Assembly (NCBI RefSeq): GCF_020881035.1
Contig: NZ_JAJITC010000030.1
Span: 1 to 34,530 of the forward strand
Source of the DNA: Paraburkholderia translucens
GTDB lineage: Bacteria > Pseudomonadota > Gammaproteobacteria > Burkholderiales > Burkholderiaceae
Reading direction: 5' to 3'
Length of the DNA stretch: 34,530 nt
The position numbers and the translations under genes were made by a program. Below the pieces are notes generated by a model that saw nothing but the letters and a program-made list of their open reading frames with translations, did not search any database and was not told the DNA's origin. This document shows, piece after piece, positions 31,859-34,530 of the stretch. Each line of letters opens with the position of its first letter. Position 1 is the first letter of the stretch.

Positions 31859-34417
31859 TCAACGCGCGGGCGGGGTGCGGGCGGAGGCATCCGGGTCCGC
31901 GCCCGCCGCTTCGTCGAGGGCCATCCTGAAGCCCACCACGCCGGGGTCATCGGTGCGCGTCATCGTGAAGCCGCTGGCCTTCGCGAGCGCGATCATCGCG
32001 GTGTTCTCGCGCAGCGCTTCGCCGACCAGCCAGTGCGTGCCGCGCGCCCGCGCATACGCGATGATCCGCTGCATCAGCAACTGGCCGAGGCGCCGCCCCT
32101 TCTGGTCCGAGCGCACGGTCACCGCGAATTCAGCGGTCTCGTTGTCGGGATCGGCCACCGCGCGCACCACCCCGAGCGTTTGCGCGACGCCGTCTTCGTT
32201 GTCGACCGTCGCGATCAGCGCCATTTCCCGGTCGTAGTCGATCTGGGTCATGCGCGCGAGTTGCGAGTGCTCGAACGTCCCGACCGAGCCGAAAAAACGC
32301 AGGCGCAGATCTTCCGGCGTCATCGCCTCGACGAAAGCGCGATGCGCGTTTTCGTCTTCCGGCCGAATCGGCCGCACCGTCACGCGAAGCCCCTGCCAGT
32401 CGACCGTTTCCTCGAAGCGGCGCGGATACGGCACGATCGCGAGACGGCTGCGCTGCGCGCCAACCCGCAACACCGGATCGACCACCATCACGCGATCCCG
32501 GTAGACCCTGAGCTTCAATGAGAGGCCAACGATCTCGCGCACGTCGCAAACCACTTGAGAGAGCGCCGTCAGCGCCGCGAGCGTCGGTTCCGGCGCGACC
32601 AGCCTCGCGTAATGCGAACGCATGACGATGTCGCGCGCGAGCGTCGGATTGAGCGGCGGCAGGCCATAGACGTGCAACGCGCCGGACACGCCATCGACCG
32701 GCGGCGCGATGAAGCGGAACACGGGGCCGAAATTATCGTCGTCGTGCAGTTCGACGGCGACGTCGACGATGGGTTTGGCCGCGTCCCGCGCCTCGCCCCC
32801 TGCCTCTTCGACAGCTTCCACCTTCAACCCGAAGCGGTCCAGAAACCGCGCCGCCGCCGCGCCGGCCAGCGTGCTTTCGCCCGCCGCCAACGCCTCTCGA
32901 GCCTGCGCCTGGGCGGCATCGATCGCTTCGGGACTCTGCGCGGCCAGACCCTCGGGCATCTGCATCAGCAGTTCGCGGCCCAGCCGGTACTCGACTAGCC
33001 GCGAGAACGCGCGCGCGAGCCGCTGCGGCGTCGTGTGCACCGGGATGCCCTGCGCGTGCAGCGCATCCCGCGTCGCCGCATCGACGCCGCCGAAGAAACA
33101 CGCAAGCAGTCCGCGATAAGCGAATCGCTGATGCCCGATCAGCGCCCGCGCAACGTCGTCGACGGGCGCGCCATGCGTCGACGCGTGCACCACGAACGCG
33201 GTGCCCGTCGCGCGATGCTCGGCAAGCAGTTTCAGCGCGGTGCCGAAATGCTCGGGACGCGCGTCATCGCCGAGCAGCAGCGGATTGCCGCCGACCGCAT
33301 GCGGCAGCGCCTCGTGAAGCGCGTCCGACGCCTCCGCCGGCCACGGCGCGAGCAGGCCGCCGGCGGCGGCGAACGCGTCGCGCGCGAGCGTCGCGAGACC
33401 GCGGTCGCTCGTAATCAGCGTCGCGGTGCCGCCCGCCGCGACGCGGCCCACGCCGAGCGTTTCGATTTCGTCGAGCAGATCGTCGAGCGCGTCCACGCGC
33501 ACGAGGCCCGCCCGCCGGAACGCCGCCGTATAGAGTCCGTCGGCGGGATCGTCGCGGCCGGAGCGCAGCGCGAGCACCGGCTTGTTGCGCGCCGCCGCGC
33601 GCGCGGCCGACATGAACTTGCGCGCGGCCCGCACGCTGTCGAGTTCGAGCAGGATCGCGCGCGTGCCGGGGTCGCTCGCGAGGTAATCGAGCACGTCGCC
33701 GGCGTCCACGTCAGCCTCCGCGCCGAGCGCCACCGCGTGCGAAAAGCCGAGCCCGCGCGCCTGCGCCCAGCCGAGCACCGCGTTGGTCAGGGCATTGGAC
33801 TGCGACACCCACGCCACGCCGCCCGCCTTGACCGTGCACGACGGCGCGCCCAGATGCGCGCCGAGCGCCGGCGATACCACGCCGAGGCTGCCCGGCCCGA
33901 CGATGCGCAGCAGATGCGGGCGCGCCGCCGACAGCGCATGGCGCAGCGCGAGCCGGTCTTCGTCGCTGCGCACTTCGCCAACGATGATCACCGCGCGCGT
34001 GCCCATGCCGCCGAGCTTGTGGATCAGCGCGGGCCACGTCGCGGGCCGCGTGCAGATCACCGCGACAGTGGGCGGCTGCGGCAAATCGCTGACATCGTGG
34101 ATCACCGCATGGCCGCCAAATGTCGCGTGCTTCGGATTGACCGGCCACAGCGGACCGCCGAAGCCGCCTTCGAGCACGCGCGCCCAGACCATCGCGCCAG
34201 TGCTGCCCGGCCGCTCGGACGCGCCGACCACGGCGACGGATTTGGGGCGAAACAAGGCGTCAAGGTTGCGAACGGTCACGGGCGCTCCATGCGGTTGGAC
34301 AGGAATCGGAGCCGGCTTCGCGGCGGGGCGGGTGGTTTCGTCAGCATAGGCGAAGTCACGCGCCGGTGCGGGGTTGTTGCGAGGCGAAAAAAAACCGCGT
34401 CGATCGACCAAGCCCAT
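31859..34417 (-). CDS. PatZ-like protein acetyltransferase (CoA-ligase-like plus GNAT)
   Basis: An 852-residue protein with the order of PatZ/Pka lysine acetyltransferases. A CoA-binding domain starts at about residue 55 (LFRPKSVAVVGASERPGSTGAMVW). A succinyl-CoA-synthetase-like domain follows (IVGPGSLGVVSP, AWVSQSNALTNAVLGWA), then an ATP-grasp-like region (about 480-690) and a C-terminal GNAT domain (about 695-835: VTVRPIRPEDENAHRAFVEAM, acetyl-CoA loop QKGRRLG). In enteric bacteria such enzymes acetylate and silence acetyl-CoA synthetase. The SHTGA segment with the phospho-His of true ADP-forming acyl-CoA synthetases is missing between LRSGR and AAFRRAGL, as in PatZ, so synthetase activity is unlikely. 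The ATG at 34417 has only a weak AGG site; the first 50 residues are probably disordered. Confidence 0.9.
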   Translation of the reverse strand: MGLVDRRGFFSPRNNPAPARDFAYADETTRPAAKPAPIPVQPHGAPVTVRNLDALFRPKSVAVVGASERPGSTGAMVWARVLEGGFGGPLWPVNPKHATFGGHAVIHDVSDLPQPPTVAVICTRPATWPALIHKLGGMGTRAVIIVGEVRSDEDRLALRHALSAARPHLLRIVGPGSLGVVSPALGAHLGAPSCTVKAGGVAWVSQSNALTNAVLGWAQARGLGFSHAVALGAEADVDAGDVLDYLASDPGTRAILLELDSVRAARKFMSAARAAARNKPVLALRSGRDDPADGLYTAAFRRAGLVRVDALDDLLDEIETLGVGRVAAGGTATLITSDRGLATLARDAFAAAGGLLAPWPAEASDALHEALPHAVGGNPLLLGDDARPEHFGTALKLLAEHRATGTAFVVHASTHGAPVDDVARALIGHQRFAYRGLLACFFGGVDAATRDALHAQGIPVHTTPQRLARAFSRLVEYRLGRELLMQMPEGLAAQSPEAIDAAQAQAREALAAGESTLAGAAAARFLDRFGLKVEAVEEAGGEARDAAKPIVDVAVELHDDDNFGPVFRFIAPPVDGVSGALHVYGLPPLNPTLARDIVMRSHYARLVAPEPTLAALTALSQVVCDVREIVGLSLKLRVYRDRVMVVDPVLRVGAQRSRLAIVPYPRRFEETVDWQGLRVTVRPIRPEDENAHRAFVEAMTPEDLRLRFFGSVGTFEHSQLARMTQIDYDREMALIATVDNEDGVAQTLGVVRAVADPDNETAEFAVTVRSDQKGRRLGQLLMQRIIAYARARGTHWLVGEALRENTAMIALAKASGFTMTRTDDPGVVGFRMALDEAAGADPDASARTPPAR

Positions 34418-34470
34418 CGCCTAATCTGTTGACGATTTGGTTTGGGTAGACTGACGCCGGCGTTGTTTCG

Positions 34471-34505
34471 AAGCCCCTTTGAACTTGGTTCTTAGGGGCT
34501 TTTTC
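34471..34505 (+). terminator. intrinsic terminator at the right edge
   Basis: AAGCCCCT pairs with AGGGGCTT, with an inner GAAC/GTTC stem around TTG, followed by TTTTTC on the + strand. No + strand gene lies between the patZ-like start (34417) and this hairpin. It may therefore end a short RNA, act as a leader attenuator for a gene beginning near ATG 34513, or serve a neighbour outside the window. Confidence 0.75.
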
Positions 34506-34530
34506 TTGCCTCATGAACACCAAGCAGCTC

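Noticed and set aside
33035..34432. Long + strand frame opposite the patZ-like gene
   Set aside because: Arg/Ala-rich shadow. It also cannot explain the terminator at 34471, because its stop lies close to the divergent promoter and it has no ribosome site.

Overview
The window is GC-rich chromosomal DNA with the gene content and codon use of a Burkholderiales bacterium, most likely Paraburkholderia or Burkholderia. This is inferred from protein resemblance and context, not from a marker gene. No tRNA, rRNA, CRISPR array, insertion sequence or prophage was seen. About 25 genes are supported, plus one decayed gene.

Left part (1-5110, + strand): the 3' end of prpC (2-methylcitrate synthase), a small exported protein resembling C-type lysozyme inhibitors, prpD and acnA, closed by a strong terminator. 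Together these give the synthase, dehydratase and hydratase steps of propionate breakdown. Next on the - strand come a strongly acidic protein built of seven 11-residue repeats, a 1245-residue AsmA-like DUF748 protein and a DUF1254/DUF1214 lipoprotein.

Middle (11.5-25.3 kb): paiB, a copper-exporting ATPase (copA) behind a textbook CueR-type promoter, a chemoreceptor, a glutathione S-transferase, an intracellular PHB depolymerase (phaZ), a cupin and flavin-reductase pair, a small His-rich exported protein, a 52-residue protein behind paired GGGAAACCC-type dyads, an Ala-rich membrane protein, an AGE-family sugar epimerase, and cspA with its terminator. Just after cspA, on the - strand, are fused start and end fragments of what looks like a chemoreceptor gene with its middle deleted.

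Right part (25.8-34.5 kb): a PaaI-type thioesterase, then a four-gene - strand operon (aldo/keto reductase, lactonase, SDR dehydrogenase, FAH hydrolase) divergent from an IclR regulator. Its enzymes match the oxidative L-fucose route to pyruvate and lactate, but the dehydratase and a transporter are absent here. A pair of identical 12-bp direct repeats lies in the divergent control region. An unrecognised 181-residue protein and a PatZ-like protein acetyltransferase follow. The window ends in a + strand terminator with no + strand gene in front of it.

No wholly new multi-gene system stands out. The best leads are the incomplete fucose operon and its repeats, the 52-residue gene with its unusual promoter, the chemoreceptor remnant, and the inhibitor-like gene inside the propionate operon.
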